Shown piece by piece: positions 36,284 through 45,322 of a stretch of 64,000 bases of DNA (the stretch's first letter is position 1; every line of letters begins with the position of its first letter). Origin of the DNA: Flavihumibacter stibioxidans (GTDB taxonomy: Bacteria; Bacteroidota; Bacteroidia; Chitinophagales; Chitinophagaceae); NCBI RefSeq assembly GCF_014332695.1, contig NZ_MBUA01000012.1:181858-245857 (forward strand), written 5' to 3'. The notes under the pieces are model-generated. The model made no database searches, was not told where the DNA came from, and worked only from the letters and a program-made list of their open reading frames with translations. The position numbers and the translations under genes are program-made.

Positions 36284-39200
36284 TTAGAAGGTAAGTTTCA
36301 GGGCAGCACCAATTTGCCTGGTGGAACTCAACTGACCACCTTCTGTCCAGGATGCTTCCAATTCTGACGGATCAATTCCCAGGTCTTTACTTTCTGCGTA
36401 AATCAGCCAGGCATTGCTTACGAATACGCTGAAGTTAGCATTCTTGGCATACAGCTTATTGGCCACTGATGCCGGGAAATTATAACCCAGACGTACTTCA
36501 CGCAATTTCACATAAGAGGCATCGTATACGAAGTTGCGGGTGTCGCGCTGAGCGGCAGTATAGTAGTAGTTACGTGCAGGGATGTAAACGGTGCGGTCGG
36601 CGCCATTGCCATCACTACCATCCATTCTCACACCACCGCCTAAGCTGGGATACATCCGAATGTCATTTCCTTTGTCGTTTACACCAACAGTTTCAGCAGC
36701 CAGTCCGGCTCCCTCGAGATAACGACGGGTTACGGAGCGGAACATACCTCCCTTTTGGAAATCGATGGAGAAAGACAGTTCGAAATTTTTGTAGCGGAAA
36801 TTGTTGATCAAACCTCCGGTAAAATCGGGCAGCACGCTACCAATTTCCTGGTTGGTTACATAATCAGGCAATCCACTGGCGAAGAGAACGGTTTTACCAT
36901 TTTTAGGATCCACCTTATATTTCCTTCCGATCAGGGTTCCCCACTCACGACCAACCCTGTGCTCCAGCCTTTCATCACCGGAACCATCATAGAGGTAAAC
37001 ATCCAAACCATCAGCCAGTTCCACTACTTTGGTGGTGTTGCTACCGAGGTTAAAGATCATCTGCCAGTTTTTATTGCGGTCAGACAGGATATCTCCGGTA
37101 AGGGTAAGATCCCAACCGGTGGATTGAATTTTTCCGGCGTTGATCTGTACCTGGTTGAATCCGCTCGCATTGGATACGTCCACGTTAATGATCTGATCAA
37201 TGTTATTATTCTTATAGTAAGCGAAGTCAACTCCCAGTCTGTTGAAGAACTTCAGTTCAGTACCCACTTCGAATGATTTGGACAAAGCTGGCCTGATTCT
37301 GCCTGAACGATAAATATCTCCTACAGTAACTGCCGGCGTTCCAGAGAAAGGCTGGCGGCCGGTAAGTGCCGTATTTACTTCAGCAAATCCGATATCTGAA
37401 CCTACGGAAGCGTAGGCCACCCGAACCTTGCCAAATGTCAGCCAGTCTTTGATTCCACCCTTCATCAGGTCGGAAAACACAAAGCTACCGGTAACGGAAT
37501 AGTAGAGGTAGGAGTTATCAGTGGAAGGCAGGGAAGAAGACCAGTCATTCCTCAAAGTACCATCCAGGAAGAGGAAGTTCTTATATCCAAATGAAGCCTT
37601 ACCATATAAGCTCCTTACGAGAAAACGAGACATATCGTTTGTATAGGTCGGAGTGGCTTTACTTGCCCTGATGTTAAACCAGTTTGGCACAGATAATCCG
37701 CCATTGGTTCCCATGTAGTTCAATTCTCTCAGGCTTTTGCGGATATTACCACCCACATAACCATCAAAGGAAATGTCACCAAATTTTTTCACATAACCCA
37801 GGTTGGTCTCATAGTTCATTTCATTGAAGGCATCTGTGGCGTTCTGGTAGGCATCCAGTTCCAGGCCACCGGTTCCCCTCCTGAAATCGCTCACTGCGTT
37901 GTAAGAACTCTTCCTTACATAGGAATACCATTTCAATCCCTTGGCCAGTTCAGCCGTCAGTCCAACGTTTCCAACCAGGCGGTTGGTCCTTCCGGTTCCA
38001 TAGGCTTCATACGCGATGTAATAAGGGTTGTCCCAGTATTGGGGCGCCAGTAATACATCAAAATCACCTGTACCATTCGGATCACCAATATTCCAGGAAT
38101 TTACGCGACCATCCGGCTCGCGGTAACGCCTCATGCCTTTCATATCCAACTGGCGCTGGAACCACTGGTTAAAGTTCTGGGTAACGTTCAGTCCATCATT
38201 GCGATAGGTCTCATATGGCTGACCAAAACGATCATCATAGGTATAACTCACATCGGTTGACAAACTCAACCGGCTGCTGATATCATAAATACCATTCAGG
38301 CTCAGCTGGTGTAATTGTCTTTTTGTATTGGGTAATACCAGGGTTCTGTCCTGGTTCATATAACCCATGCGGAAATTGTAATTGGAACCGGAATTGGTAA
38401 AAGAGATGGAGTTGGTCAGGTTACGACCGGTTTCAAAATAGTCTTTTACGTTATCAGGCTGGGCCACCATGGTAGCCAGCTTACCGAAATTTTCACCGGG
38501 ATACCAGCTGTACCAGGGACGGTACTGTGAAGTTCCGTCGATCTTTGGTCCCCAGCTTTCATCCGCACCATATTCGAGGATATACTGTCCGTCGAAAGCG
38601 GCCCAATCGGCCGGGTGGCGGGAGGCATTGTACTTGAATTTGTACCAGCCATCCTGGGTGAAACTGCTGCTGGGAGCCAGCCTTGCAGAACTATAACCAC
38701 CCGCATACTCGTTCTGGTATTTAGGCAATAAAGCCACATTTTCAAAACTGGCGCTGGTTTTGAAATCTACAGAAGAACCGGCGCCCCGTTTGCCTTTTTT
38801 GGATGTCATCACTACTACCCCATTGGCACCGCGCTGACCATACAGAGCGGTTGCGGCAGCACCTTTCAGTACCGTAACAGATTCAACACTCTCCATGCTC
38901 ACCGCATTCTGGTCAACCGGAGTACCATCCAGGATGAAGAGTGCCGGTGTAAGGGACAAACCCTGTACACCACGAATCATTACACCTGCGTTATCAAAAG
39001 TGGAGGAAGGGGAGCCTAACAAACGCACACCGGCTACTTTCCCTGCCAGTGCAGTGGAAACGTCTACGTTATTGGTAAAGTTCAGGTTCGCTCCGCTTAC
39101 TTCCTGGGCTGCATATCCAAGGGCTTTTTTTTCGCGCTTGATACCAAGTGCTGTTACCACTACTTCACTAAGCTCAGCATCGGCCTGCTCAACGGAAACG

Positions 39201-39469
39201 TTTAAAGTGGCTGCATCTCCTACAGTAACTTCTTTTGTTGTAATGTCGGTGGAAGAAATCACCAGAATATCCCCGGGTTTAACAGAAATACTGTAATTAC
39301 CGTTCTGGTCGGCAGACACCCCTTGCGTGGTCCCCTTAACCTTGATGGTAGCGTAAGGGACAGGATTTCCTTTGCTGTCTGTTACCCGGCCGCTTACCGT
39401 TTTTGCCTGCCCGAATGCCAGGGCACAAAACAATATGCCTCCGGCTAGCAGTGTTAGAAATTTTCTCAT
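36284..39469 (-). CDS. SusC/RagA TonB-dependent transporter (second copy)
   Basis: 1061 residues. Signal peptide ends FGQ (about residue 21). A carboxypeptidase-like domain (VSGRVTDSKGNPVPYATIKV) is followed by VVVTALGIKREKKALGYAAQ at the TonB-box/plug junction, a plug domain (RLLGSPSSTFDNAGVMIRGV) and the barrel ending RQIGAALKLTF. It is clearly a different subfamily from the susC at 12.6-15.6 kb, which has the VVVGYG form. It forms an operon with the downstream SusD-like gene. A 9-bp inverted repeat lies upstream. Confidence 0.95.
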   Translation of the reverse strand: MRKFLTLLAGGILFCALAFGQAKTVSGRVTDSKGNPVPYATIKVKGTTQGVSADQNGNYSISVKPGDILVISSTDITTKEVTVGDAATLNVSVEQADAELSEVVVTALGIKREKKALGYAAQEVSGANLNFTNNVDVSTALAGKVAGVRLLGSPSSTFDNAGVMIRGVQGLSLTPALFILDGTPVDQNAVSMESVESVTVLKGAAATALYGQRGANGVVVMTSKKGKRGAGSSVDFKTSASFENVALLPKYQNEYAGGYSSARLAPSSSFTQDGWYKFKYNASRHPADWAAFDGQYILEYGADESWGPKIDGTSQYRPWYSWYPGENFGKLATMVAQPDNVKDYFETGRNLTNSISFTNSGSNYNFRMGYMNQDRTLVLPNTKRQLHQLSLNGIYDISSRLSLSTDVSYTYDDRFGQPYETYRNDGLNVTQNFNQWFQRQLDMKGMRRYREPDGRVNSWNIGDPNGTGDFDVLLAPQYWDNPYYIAYEAYGTGRTNRLVGNVGLTAELAKGLKWYSYVRKSSYNAVSDFRRGTGGLELDAYQNATDAFNEMNYETNLGYVKKFGDISFDGYVGGNIRKSLRELNYMGTNGGLSVPNWFNIRASKATPTYTNDMSRFLVRSLYGKASFGYKNFLFLDGTLRNDWSSSLPSTDNSYLYYSVTGSFVFSDLMKGGIKDWLTFGKVRVAYASVGSDIGFAEVNTALTGRQPFSGTPAVTVGDIYRSGRIRPALSKSFEVGTELKFFNRLGVDFAYYKNNNIDQIINVDVSNASGFNQVQINAGKIQSTGWDLTLTGDILSDRNKNWQMIFNLGSNTTKVVELADGLDVYLYDGSGDERLEHRVGREWGTLIGRKYKVDPKNGKTVLFASGLPDYVTNQEIGSVLPDFTGGLINNFRYKNFELSFSIDFQKGGMFRSVTRRYLEGAGLAAETVGVNDKGNDIRMYPSLGGGVRMDGSDGNGADRTVYIPARNYYYTAAQRDTRNFVYDASYVKLREVRLGYNFPASVANKLYAKNANFSVFVSNAWLIYAESKDLGIDPSELEASWTEGGQLSSTRQIGAALKLTF

Positions 39470-39507
39470 TGCTGTTGTTTTAGTTACAGCGACAAGATAG
39501 GTTTTTT

Positions 39508-39533
39508 ATTTTAACATAAATATTTGTTAAAAT
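39508..39533. promoter_or_regulatory. AT-rich inverted repeat upstream of the second susC
   Basis: ATTTTAACA and TGTTAAAAT are exact complements separated by 8 bp, 39 bp before the susC start. It could be an operator, but AT-richness of the whole 120-bp gap lowers its weight. Confidence 0.4.
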
Positions 39534-39593
39534 AGATATTGTTAATCTACCAATGATTATATTAAAAATAATTTAATATTGATATTATAAATT

Positions 39594-40526
39594 TTACACA
39601 TGTTTTGGACTTAGTTTTTCAATGACCACCTGGGCCATTTTCAAAAATGCCTCATGGGTATATCCGGCAATATGGGGTGTTACCAGTACATTAGGTTGCC
39701 GGCAAAGCCATTCCAGCTCTGCCTTTTCGGCTTCCGAATAAGTGTCCAGCTTCTCATTTTCCAGCACATCCAGTCCGGCTGCCGAAATTTTACCTCCGTC
39801 AAGCGCCCTGATCACCGCGCCTGTATCATGCACTTTACCCCGGCAGGTATTCAGGAATACGGGTTGCAGGGCCAGGCTGTTGAAAAAATCATCCCCCGCC
39901 ATATGCCTGGTTTCCTGTGTCAGGGGTACATGAAAGCTGACCACATTGGAATAGCGCCCGATTTGTTCGAGGTTGGCTTCCTTTATATAATCCCTCCCGA
40001 AACCAAAACGAAATTTATCATATGCCAGAACGGTCACCCCAAAAGGCTCCAGGAGTCGTGCAAAAGCTGAGCCTGTATTTCCAAACCCGATGATTCCTAC
40101 AGTCTTACCGCTCAGTTCTGTGCCCCTGTTGGCATCGCGGATCCATTTACCTTCTTTGACTTCAGCGGCACTGGTATGGAGCTTGTTCAGCAAAACCAGC
40201 AACATGCCCAGTTCATGTTCTGCAACAGCAATCCGGTTGCCCTCCGGACTGCTGACACATGTAATACCTTTGGATTCGGCATAATCCACATCTATCAGTT
40301 CCATACCGCTTCCCAGACGGCCAATCCATTTCAGGTCCGCTGCCGCATCTATGATCACCCGGTCAATTTTCAGCCTGGTGGTTACAACCAACCCTACTGC
40401 ATCTTTTATTTCATCCTTCAACTCATCATAAGTGATGGCAGGCAGGTAGGAAACGGTAAAACCTTTCTCTTCCAGGTGTTCCTTCATCCATGGATGCACT
40501 TTTGCTGTTATCAGCACTTTAGACAT
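39594..40526 (-). CDS. D-2-hydroxyacid dehydrogenase family protein
   Basis: 310 residues. The Rossmann NAD-binding motif is [16 protein letters not shown] near residue 145. Catalytic residues appear in the expected places: Arg in [12 protein letters not shown], Glu in DVLENEKLD, and His in [11 protein letters not shown]. This family includes phosphoglycerate dehydrogenase and glyoxylate or hydroxypyruvate reductases. The exact substrate is not decidable; it lacks the ACT domain of many SerA enzymes. Its ATG overlaps the rsmA stop by one base (TAATG), so the two are co-translated. Confidence 0.9.
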   Translation of the reverse strand: MSKVLITAKVHPWMKEHLEEKGFTVSYLPAITYDELKDEIKDAVGLVVTTRLKIDRVIIDAAADLKWIGRLGSGMELIDVDYAESKGITCVSSPEGNRIAVAEHELGMLLVLLNKLHTSAAEVKEGKWIRDANRGTELSGKTVGIIGFGNTGSAFARLLEPFGVTVLAYDKFRFGFGRDYIKEANLEQIGRYSNVVSFHVPLTQETRHMAGDDFFNSLALQPVFLNTCRGKVHDTGAVIRALDGGKISAAGLDVLENEKLDTYSEAEKAELEWLCRQPNVLVTPHIAGYTHEAFLKMAQVVIEKLSPKHV

Positions 40527-41281
40527 TATCCGTTCATTTTAAAGGTTAATTCAGCGAACTGCTCCACTGTGAGTTGCTCGGCTCTCTGGTTAAAAAACTC
40601 ATCCGCCAGTATTTCCGGCGGAAACAACCCCCTTACCGCATTCCTTAGTGTTTTGCGGCGCTGGTTAAACGCAGTTTTCACCAGAAGGGTGAAAGCTTTT
40701 CGGCTGCGCATGACTGGTATATCCTTTCGGGGCAGCAGCCTGATCACCCCGCTCATTACCTTAGGTGGGGGATTAAAACATCCGGGAGGTACATCAAACA
40801 GGTATTCCACCCTGTAAAAAGCCTGTACCAATACGCTCATCACACCATATACCTTGTTGCCTGATGCAGCAGCGACCCTCTGCGCCACTTCTTTCTGGAA
40901 CATGCCGATCACCGCTTCCACCTGTTCACCCCAGTCAAGCACCTTGAATAATATCTGAGTGGATATATTGTAGGGGAAGTTTCCCACCACGGTGAATGGC
41001 TGGTCAAACGGAGGATCTATTTCCAGGAAACTTCGATGGATGAGTTTTCCTTTAATGGAAGGGTAGGTTCTTTCCAGGTATTCCACCTTTTCCATATCCA
41101 GTTCCACCGCCTTAAAATCAATTCCTTCCAGTTCAAGCAGGTATTTGGTCAGTGCGCCGCCACCCGGACCCACTTCCAGCAGGCGATCAAAGGGATATTC
41201 CTGCAATGCCGATACAATCTTCCTGCAGATATTTTCATCGCGCAGAAAATGTTGTCCGAGTGATTTTTTCAATGTGTACAT
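40526..41281 (-). CDS. rsmA: 16S rRNA dimethyladenosine transferase RsmA/KsgA
   Basis: 251 residues from the ATG at 41281 ([18 protein letters not shown]); a TTG three codons earlier is in frame. It dimethylates two adjacent adenines near the 3' end of 16S rRNA during small-subunit assembly. SAM motif I is [13 protein letters not shown] and the catalytic motif IV is GNFPYNIS. The gene is divergent from pdxA with a 71-bp gap. E. coli also groups pdxA and ksgA, but in one direction. Confidence 0.97.
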   Translation of the reverse strand: MYTLKKSLGQHFLRDENICRKIVSALQEYPFDRLLEVGPGGGALTKYLLELEGIDFKAVELDMEKVEYLERTYPSIKGKLIHRSFLEIDPPFDQPFTVVGNFPYNISTQILFKVLDWGEQVEAVIGMFQKEVAQRVAAASGNKVYGVMSVLVQAFYRVEYLFDVPPGCFNPPPKVMSGVIRLLPRKDIPVMRSRKAFTLLVKTAFNQRRKTLRNAVRGLFPPEILADEFFNQRAEQLTVEQFAELTFKMNG

Positions 41282-41287
41282 CGGCAG

Positions 41288-41331
41288 CAAAAATACAGTA
41301 TTGCCGGCGCCCCCTGAATATTGTATTTTTA
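41288..41331. promoter_or_regulatory. Divergent promoters of rsmA and pdxA
   Basis: TATTTTTG toward rsmA (41288-41295, minus) and TATTTTTA toward pdxA (41324-41331), the latter with TTG 20 bp upstream (41301-41303). AAAAATACAGTATT (41289-41302) and 41317-41330 form a 14-bp inverted repeat with one mismatch around a GC-rich centre. Confidence 0.55.
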
Positions 41332-41352
41332 CCCTTTATAACTACAGATAAC

Positions 41353-42453
41353 ATGCAAACTTCCCCGGAATATACCCGCCCGGTTATTGGCATCAGCTGC
41401 GGCGACCTGAATGGGATCGGCCTCGAACTGATTATCAAAACCGTCAGCAACAGCCGCCTGCTTGAAATATGCACCCCCATCATATTTGCTTCCAATAAGG
41501 CGGTCAATTTTTACCGCAAATCCATGCCGGAAAGTAATTTCAATGTCCAGAACATCAAGGATTTCACCCGGATCAACCCTAAACAGGTGAATATCTTCAA
41601 CTGTTGGGAAGAAGAGGTTGCGATCACTCCCGGCCAACTGACTGATACCGGTGGGCAGTATGCGATCCTTTCACTGACCACGGCTGTCCAGGCATTAAAG
41701 GACGGACAAATCCAGGGTCTGGTTACCGCACCGATCCATAAAAAGAATACCCATACGGAGGCCTTTCCCTATACCGGCCATACACCTTACCTGAAAGATA
41801 CTTTTGGGGCAAAGGAAGTAGTCATGCTGATGGTGGCATCCAATATGAAAGTGGCCCTGCTCACCGAACATGTGCCTGTCAATGAAATCGCCCCCCATAT
41901 CACCAAACAGAATATTGTGTCCAAGCTTAAGATGGTAGAAGAAAGCATGGTCCGCGATTTTGGTATCGATAAGCCTAAAATAGCGGTACTTGGTCTGAAT
42001 CCCCATGCCGGTGATGAAGGATTGATCGGCAATGAAGAAGAAAATATCATCAGGCCGGCCATCAGGGAATTCAAGCAACAGGGCCGCAGCATAGTGCAGG
42101 GACCTTTTTCTGCCGATGCTTTTTTTGCCAGGGGCTACCACGAGCGGTTTGATGCCGTCCTGGCCATGTACCACGACCAGGGACTTATCCCATTCAAGTC
42201 GCTGGCGCACGGCGAAGGCGTGAATTTCACAGCCGGACTTCCCGTGGTGCGGACCTCCCCCGACCATGGCACTGCATTTGATATCGCCGGAAAAAACAAA
42301 GCAGACGAGAGTTCCATGTACAGCGCCATTTTCACCTGCGTAGACATTATTCGCCAGAGAATGGAATTCACCGAGAACAGGAAGAACCCCCTGAAAAAGG
42401 TAACCAACCGCCTGCTGGCCAATGCGGTTGACGAAAGAATTGACCTCGAATAA
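41353..42453 (+). CDS. pdxA: 4-hydroxythreonine-4-phosphate dehydrogenase
   Basis: 366 residues from ATG 41353; the open frame upstream overlaps rsmA and is not coding. PdxA oxidises 4-phosphohydroxy-threonine in the DXP-dependent route to pyridoxal phosphate. Key features are ISCGDLNGIGLELI at the N-terminus, the metal-ligand His in TAPIHKKN, GLNPHAGDEG, and MYHDQGLIPFK with a second metal His, followed by VVRTSPDHGTAFDIAG. All ligands are present. It ends 3 bp before a large nested palindrome. Confidence 0.97.
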   Translation: MQTSPEYTRPVIGISCGDLNGIGLELIIKTVSNSRLLEICTPIIFASNKAVNFYRKSMPESNFNVQNIKDFTRINPKQVNIFNCWEEEVAITPGQLTDTGGQYAILSLTTAVQALKDGQIQGLVTAPIHKKNTHTEAFPYTGHTPYLKDTFGAKEVVMLMVASNMKVALLTEHVPVNEIAPHITKQNIVSKLKMVEESMVRDFGIDKPKIAVLGLNPHAGDEGLIGNEEENIIRPAIREFKQQGRSIVQGPFSADAFFARGYHERFDAVLAMYHDQGLIPFKSLAHGEGVNFTAGLPVVRTSPDHGTAFDIAGKNKADESSMYSAIFTCVDIIRQRMEFTENRKNPLKKVTNRLLANAVDERIDLE

Positions 42454-42455
42454 AT

Positions 42456-42520
42456 TTAATGCGTCTGACGCGCGTCTGACATACGTCTGACGTACGTCAG
42501 ACGCGCGTCAGACGCATTAA
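42456..42520. repeat. 65-bp nested palindrome of GTCTGAC words
   Basis: Two perfect 25-bp arms (42456-42480 and 42496-42520) flank 15 bp. Inside, GTCTGAC occurs three times and its complement GTCAGAC twice, at a strict 11-bp period. The right arm contains the stop codon of the LolA-like gene. Neither strand has a T-run after the stem, so it is not a textbook terminator. Confidence 0.9.
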
Positions 42521-43206
42521 AAAAAGGAGGCGGGAATTCCCTTGTTTATTTCATAGCGGGAATATATGATTGAAATCCTGCCTTTGCCATCGCCGGCTGG
42601 TTTTTGAGCGGCGGCCTTTTTGCTGCCTTCATATTCCATCGTCACCCCCTTTGGCAGTTTGTACGTATTGGTATTGAAGACAAACAACACTTTATCCGGC
42701 AATCCCCATGCAGCATACCTGCCATATTCCAGGTTAGTCTCGTAAGTACCATTCTCCCTGGTGGTGGTGGTGGAACGATATACCAGCCCACTAGACTCCT
42801 CCACCAAGAGCGTTGTCAGCACCATATCACTGCTTTCAGTAACAGGCAATAATTTTAAAACAGCCAGTTTTCTCTTCTCAACAGTAACATAACCACCCGG
42901 CACAGCAACAAAATCCTTTCCTGAAATAAGTGAATTCAGGCTTACACTGGTTCCTCCTTTGGGGAGTATGGACACCCCATTTTCCTTTACAATCTTGAAC
43001 TGGTCGGGAAACCGGAAATAAACCTTCACTTTGGAATCAGGTATATTCATGAAACTAACATTCGTGATCAGCCGGGCGTCCCCTTTGTAATCTTTTACTT
43101 TCTGCAGCTTCTCTTTCACTTTTATCAATAATGCATTGGCATCCTGGGCGGAAACATCCAGCACAGCGCAACACACCATCAGCAATATCAGGACTCTTGT
43201 TTTCAT
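42517..43206 (-). CDS. LolA-like periplasmic protein
   Basis: 229 residues from ATG 43206 (MKTRVLILLMVCCAVLDVSA), which gives a signal peptide; the upstream extension reads into the permease gene. The beginning of the mature protein (ANALLIKVKEKLQKVKDYKGDARL) and the alternating strands after it (VKVYFRFPDQFKIV) match the outer-membrane lipoprotein carrier/LolA-like fold. It could bind a lipid or lipoprotein for the ABC transporter encoded directly upstream (1 bp gap). Function is inferred from fold and neighbours only. Confidence 0.72.
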   Translation of the reverse strand: MKTRVLILLMVCCAVLDVSAQDANALLIKVKEKLQKVKDYKGDARLITNVSFMNIPDSKVKVYFRFPDQFKIVKENGVSILPKGGTSVSLNSLISGKDFVAVPGGYVTVEKRKLAVLKLLPVTESSDMVLTTLLVEESSGLVYRSTTTTRENGTYETNLEYGRYAAWGLPDKVLFVFNTNTYKLPKGVTMEYEGSKKAAAQKPAGDGKGRISIIYSRYEINKGIPASFF

Positions 43207-43207
43207 A

Positions 43208-44047
43208 TCAGGACAAAATATCTTTTCTGTTAAATACAAATATTGAAACACCCAGCAGTGCCACAATATGCAACACCAGGATCAGGGCGGATTCGACTAC
43301 GGGCTCCCAGGAAACCGGGGAATCAAAAAAACCTTTCCACCCGATCATATGCGTGGTAAACAGATAAGGTTTGATGGCATTAAAAATGGGAATATCCAAG
43401 GTTGATAATATAGTAAATACTATGATCACACTCATGGTGGAAACGATCGGTCCGATGGAATTCTCGGCATAGATGGAAAGGAGAAATGCAAGGGCCGCCA
43501 CGGTAGTCATAGCAATGGCGGCGAATCCGAAAGCTGCAAAGTAGCGCCACAGGACGTCAGCCTTGTCCAGCAATACAACCTCTTCACTTTTCAGTATCAT
43601 CAGGTCGCCGGTACCGAAGATTATAACAGATACCAGTAAAGACAGGAAAGCCATCCAGACCAGCAGACCAAGGGTATACACGACAGAGGCTGCGAACTTC
43701 GCCAGCAGGAGCCTGGTGCGGCTTACCGGTTTTGTGATCAGCAGACGCAGGGTTCCCATATTGGCTTCACCCGCCACCTGGTCGCCGGCAACCAGTGCGA
43801 TCAGAAGTGGCACATGAATCAGCAGGGTCTGAAGAATAATATAACAAACGAGGTAACCATTCAGCACTTTTCCCCGGATATCAAAAGTCTGGCTGATCGA
43901 TTGCAGCCCGAAATCCATGTAATTGTTCCCATCCACATAGAACGCCAGCAGGATCAGCACCACTATTGCGCCGATGGCAGCAAAGCTGATATAGGTTCGC
44001 GGACGGCTGAAAATCTTGTATAACTCAATGCTTAAAAGAGGCCACAT
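43208..44047 (-). CDS. ABC transporter permease (ABC-2 type)
   Basis: 279 residues with six TM segments, opening MWPLLSIELYKIFSRPRTYIS, the typical ABC-2/NatB-like permease start, then a large loop with QSISQTFDIRGKVL and EANMGTLRLLITKPVSRTRLL, the coupling-helix region of this family. It forms the membrane part of an exporter with the ATPase gene, which it overlaps by 23 bp. Substrate unknown. Confidence 0.9.
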   Translation of the reverse strand: MWPLLSIELYKIFSRPRTYISFAAIGAIVVLILLAFYVDGNNYMDFGLQSISQTFDIRGKVLNGYLVCYIILQTLLIHVPLLIALVAGDQVAGEANMGTLRLLITKPVSRTRLLLAKFAASVVYTLGLLVWMAFLSLLVSVIIFGTGDLMILKSEEVVLLDKADVLWRYFAAFGFAAIAMTTVAALAFLLSIYAENSIGPIVSTMSVIIVFTILSTLDIPIFNAIKPYLFTTHMIGWKGFFDSPVSWEPVVESALILVLHIVALLGVSIFVFNRKDILS

Positions 44048-45032
44048 GTTGCTTTCCTGAGGTTAGGGATAAAAAATATTCTTCCAGCGAATTGGCAGAA
44101 CGGATGGATAACAGCCCCACCCCCTGTTGCACCAGTTCACTTGCAAGTGCAGGCACTTTGTCGGGTGACATGATCACTATGAGTTCCCCGTCCGGTCCCT
44201 GCTCCATGAAAGGCTTCCATTCTGACTGCTGCAGCAATTGCCAGGCCCTTCCGGGTTGTTCAACTTTTATGTGTATGCGGCTGTTGGAAGGCTTGAACAA
44301 TTCTGCCACGCCCCCTTCCACCATCTTGCGGCCTTTGTCAATAATGATCATACGCGTGGCCACCTGTTCAATTTCAGAGAGCAGGTGAGAGGACACCAAT
44401 ACTGTTTTACCCATTTCGCGGCTCAGACGCAGGATAAGATTGCGCATATCCGCAATACCCTGGGGATCGAGTCCGTTGGTGGGTTCATCCAGTATAACAA
44501 GGTCGGGATCATGCACCAGTGCAACGGCAATGCCTAAGCGCTGTTTCATACCCTGCGAATATGTACGGACCTTGCCATCAGCTCTTTCAGCCAGTCCAAC
44601 CATTTCGAGTTGCTCCATCAATTGTTTCCTGCCAGGCCTGATTCCGCTCATCCGGGCGAAGATCGACAGGTTATCAATGGCACTCAGGTATTTATAGAGA
44701 TCCGGCCGCTCAATCACCGCCCCCACCCTTCGCAGGATTTCGAAGCGATGCTTTTGCAGGTCCATTCCGAAAAGACTGATCTCACCGGATGTTGGTTTGA
44801 TCAGGGAAAGCAGCATCCGTATAGAAGTGGATTTGCCGGCTCCGTTCTGCCCAAGGAAACCATACACATCAGCAGGGTAAACAGTAAAGGAGAGATCATC
44901 CACTGCCACCAGGTCATCAAATCGTTTTACCAGGTTCTTAACTTCTATGAGGGGCGTCATGCCGGTGAAATTGGTTGGATTAATAACAGCAGCCGGGTCA
45001 GAAAGTTCAGCGGGTGCAATCCTTTCACTCAT
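44025..45032 (-). CDS. ABC transporter ATP-binding protein
   Basis: 335 residues. Walker A is GQNGAGKST, the signature is YSQGMKQRLGIA, and Walker B is LVILDEPTNGLDPQG, with the switch His in VSSHLLSE. A C-terminal extension (about 245-325) like that of NatA/BcrA-type ATPases follows. There is an unusual about 25-residue N-terminal tail before the first strand (TPLIEVKNLVKRF). The ATG overlaps the stop of the winged-helix regulator by 4 bp, and its 3' end overlaps the permease, so the operon is tightly coupled. Confidence 0.94.
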   Translation of the reverse strand: MSERIAPAELSDPAAVINPTNFTGMTPLIEVKNLVKRFDDLVAVDDLSFTVYPADVYGFLGQNGAGKSTSIRMLLSLIKPTSGEISLFGMDLQKHRFEILRRVGAVIERPDLYKYLSAIDNLSIFARMSGIRPGRKQLMEQLEMVGLAERADGKVRTYSQGMKQRLGIAVALVHDPDLVILDEPTNGLDPQGIADMRNLILRLSREMGKTVLVSSHLLSEIEQVATRMIIIDKGRKMVEGGVAELFKPSNSRIHIKVEQPGRAWQLLQQSEWKPFMEQGPDGELIVIMSPDKVPALASELVQQGVGLLSIRSANSLEEYFLSLTSGKQHVASFKH

Positions 45033-45319
45033 TGACCTGCCTTCAGGTAGGTTTGCAGATTGGCCACATATTCCTCGAAGGCCTTTATTCCAGTTGGTGT
45101 GATCTTACAGATGGTCTGGGGATAATTATCCCGGAATTGTTTTATAATGTCAATATAGCCGGCATCCTTCAGTTTATTGAGTTGCACACTGAGGTTACCG
45201 GCTGTTGCGTTGGTTTTTTCCCTGATAAAGGTAAACTCCGCCTCCCTTACACTGATAAGAAGTGACACTACTGCCAGTCGCAGGGGAGTATGCAATATGG
45301 GATCGAGTTCTTTAAACAT
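45029..45319 (-). CDS. Winged-helix transcriptional regulator (HTH_34-like)
   Basis: 96 residues covering one winged helix: LHTPLRLAVVSLLISVREAEFTFIREKTNATAGNLSVQLNKLKDAGYI, then a wing and a C-terminal dimerisation helix (GIKAFEEYVANLQTYL). This type in Bacteroidota typically precedes ABC exporter genes and probably represses its own operon. The effector is unknown. It lies 3 bp after the membrane-protein gene. Confidence 0.88.
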   Translation of the reverse strand: MFKELDPILHTPLRLAVVSLLISVREAEFTFIREKTNATAGNLSVQLNKLKDAGYIDIIKQFRDNYPQTICKITPTGIKAFEEYVANLQTYLKAGQ

Positions 45320-45322
45320 TCA

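Noticed and set aside
41152-41352. N-terminal extension of PdxA
   Set aside because: It overlaps rsmA on the other strand and does not resemble PdxA; ATG 41353 gives the normal start.
42456-42520. Ordinary intrinsic terminator
   Set aside because: There is no T-run after the stem on either strand. Transcript ends could still lie here, but the word periodicity needs another reason.
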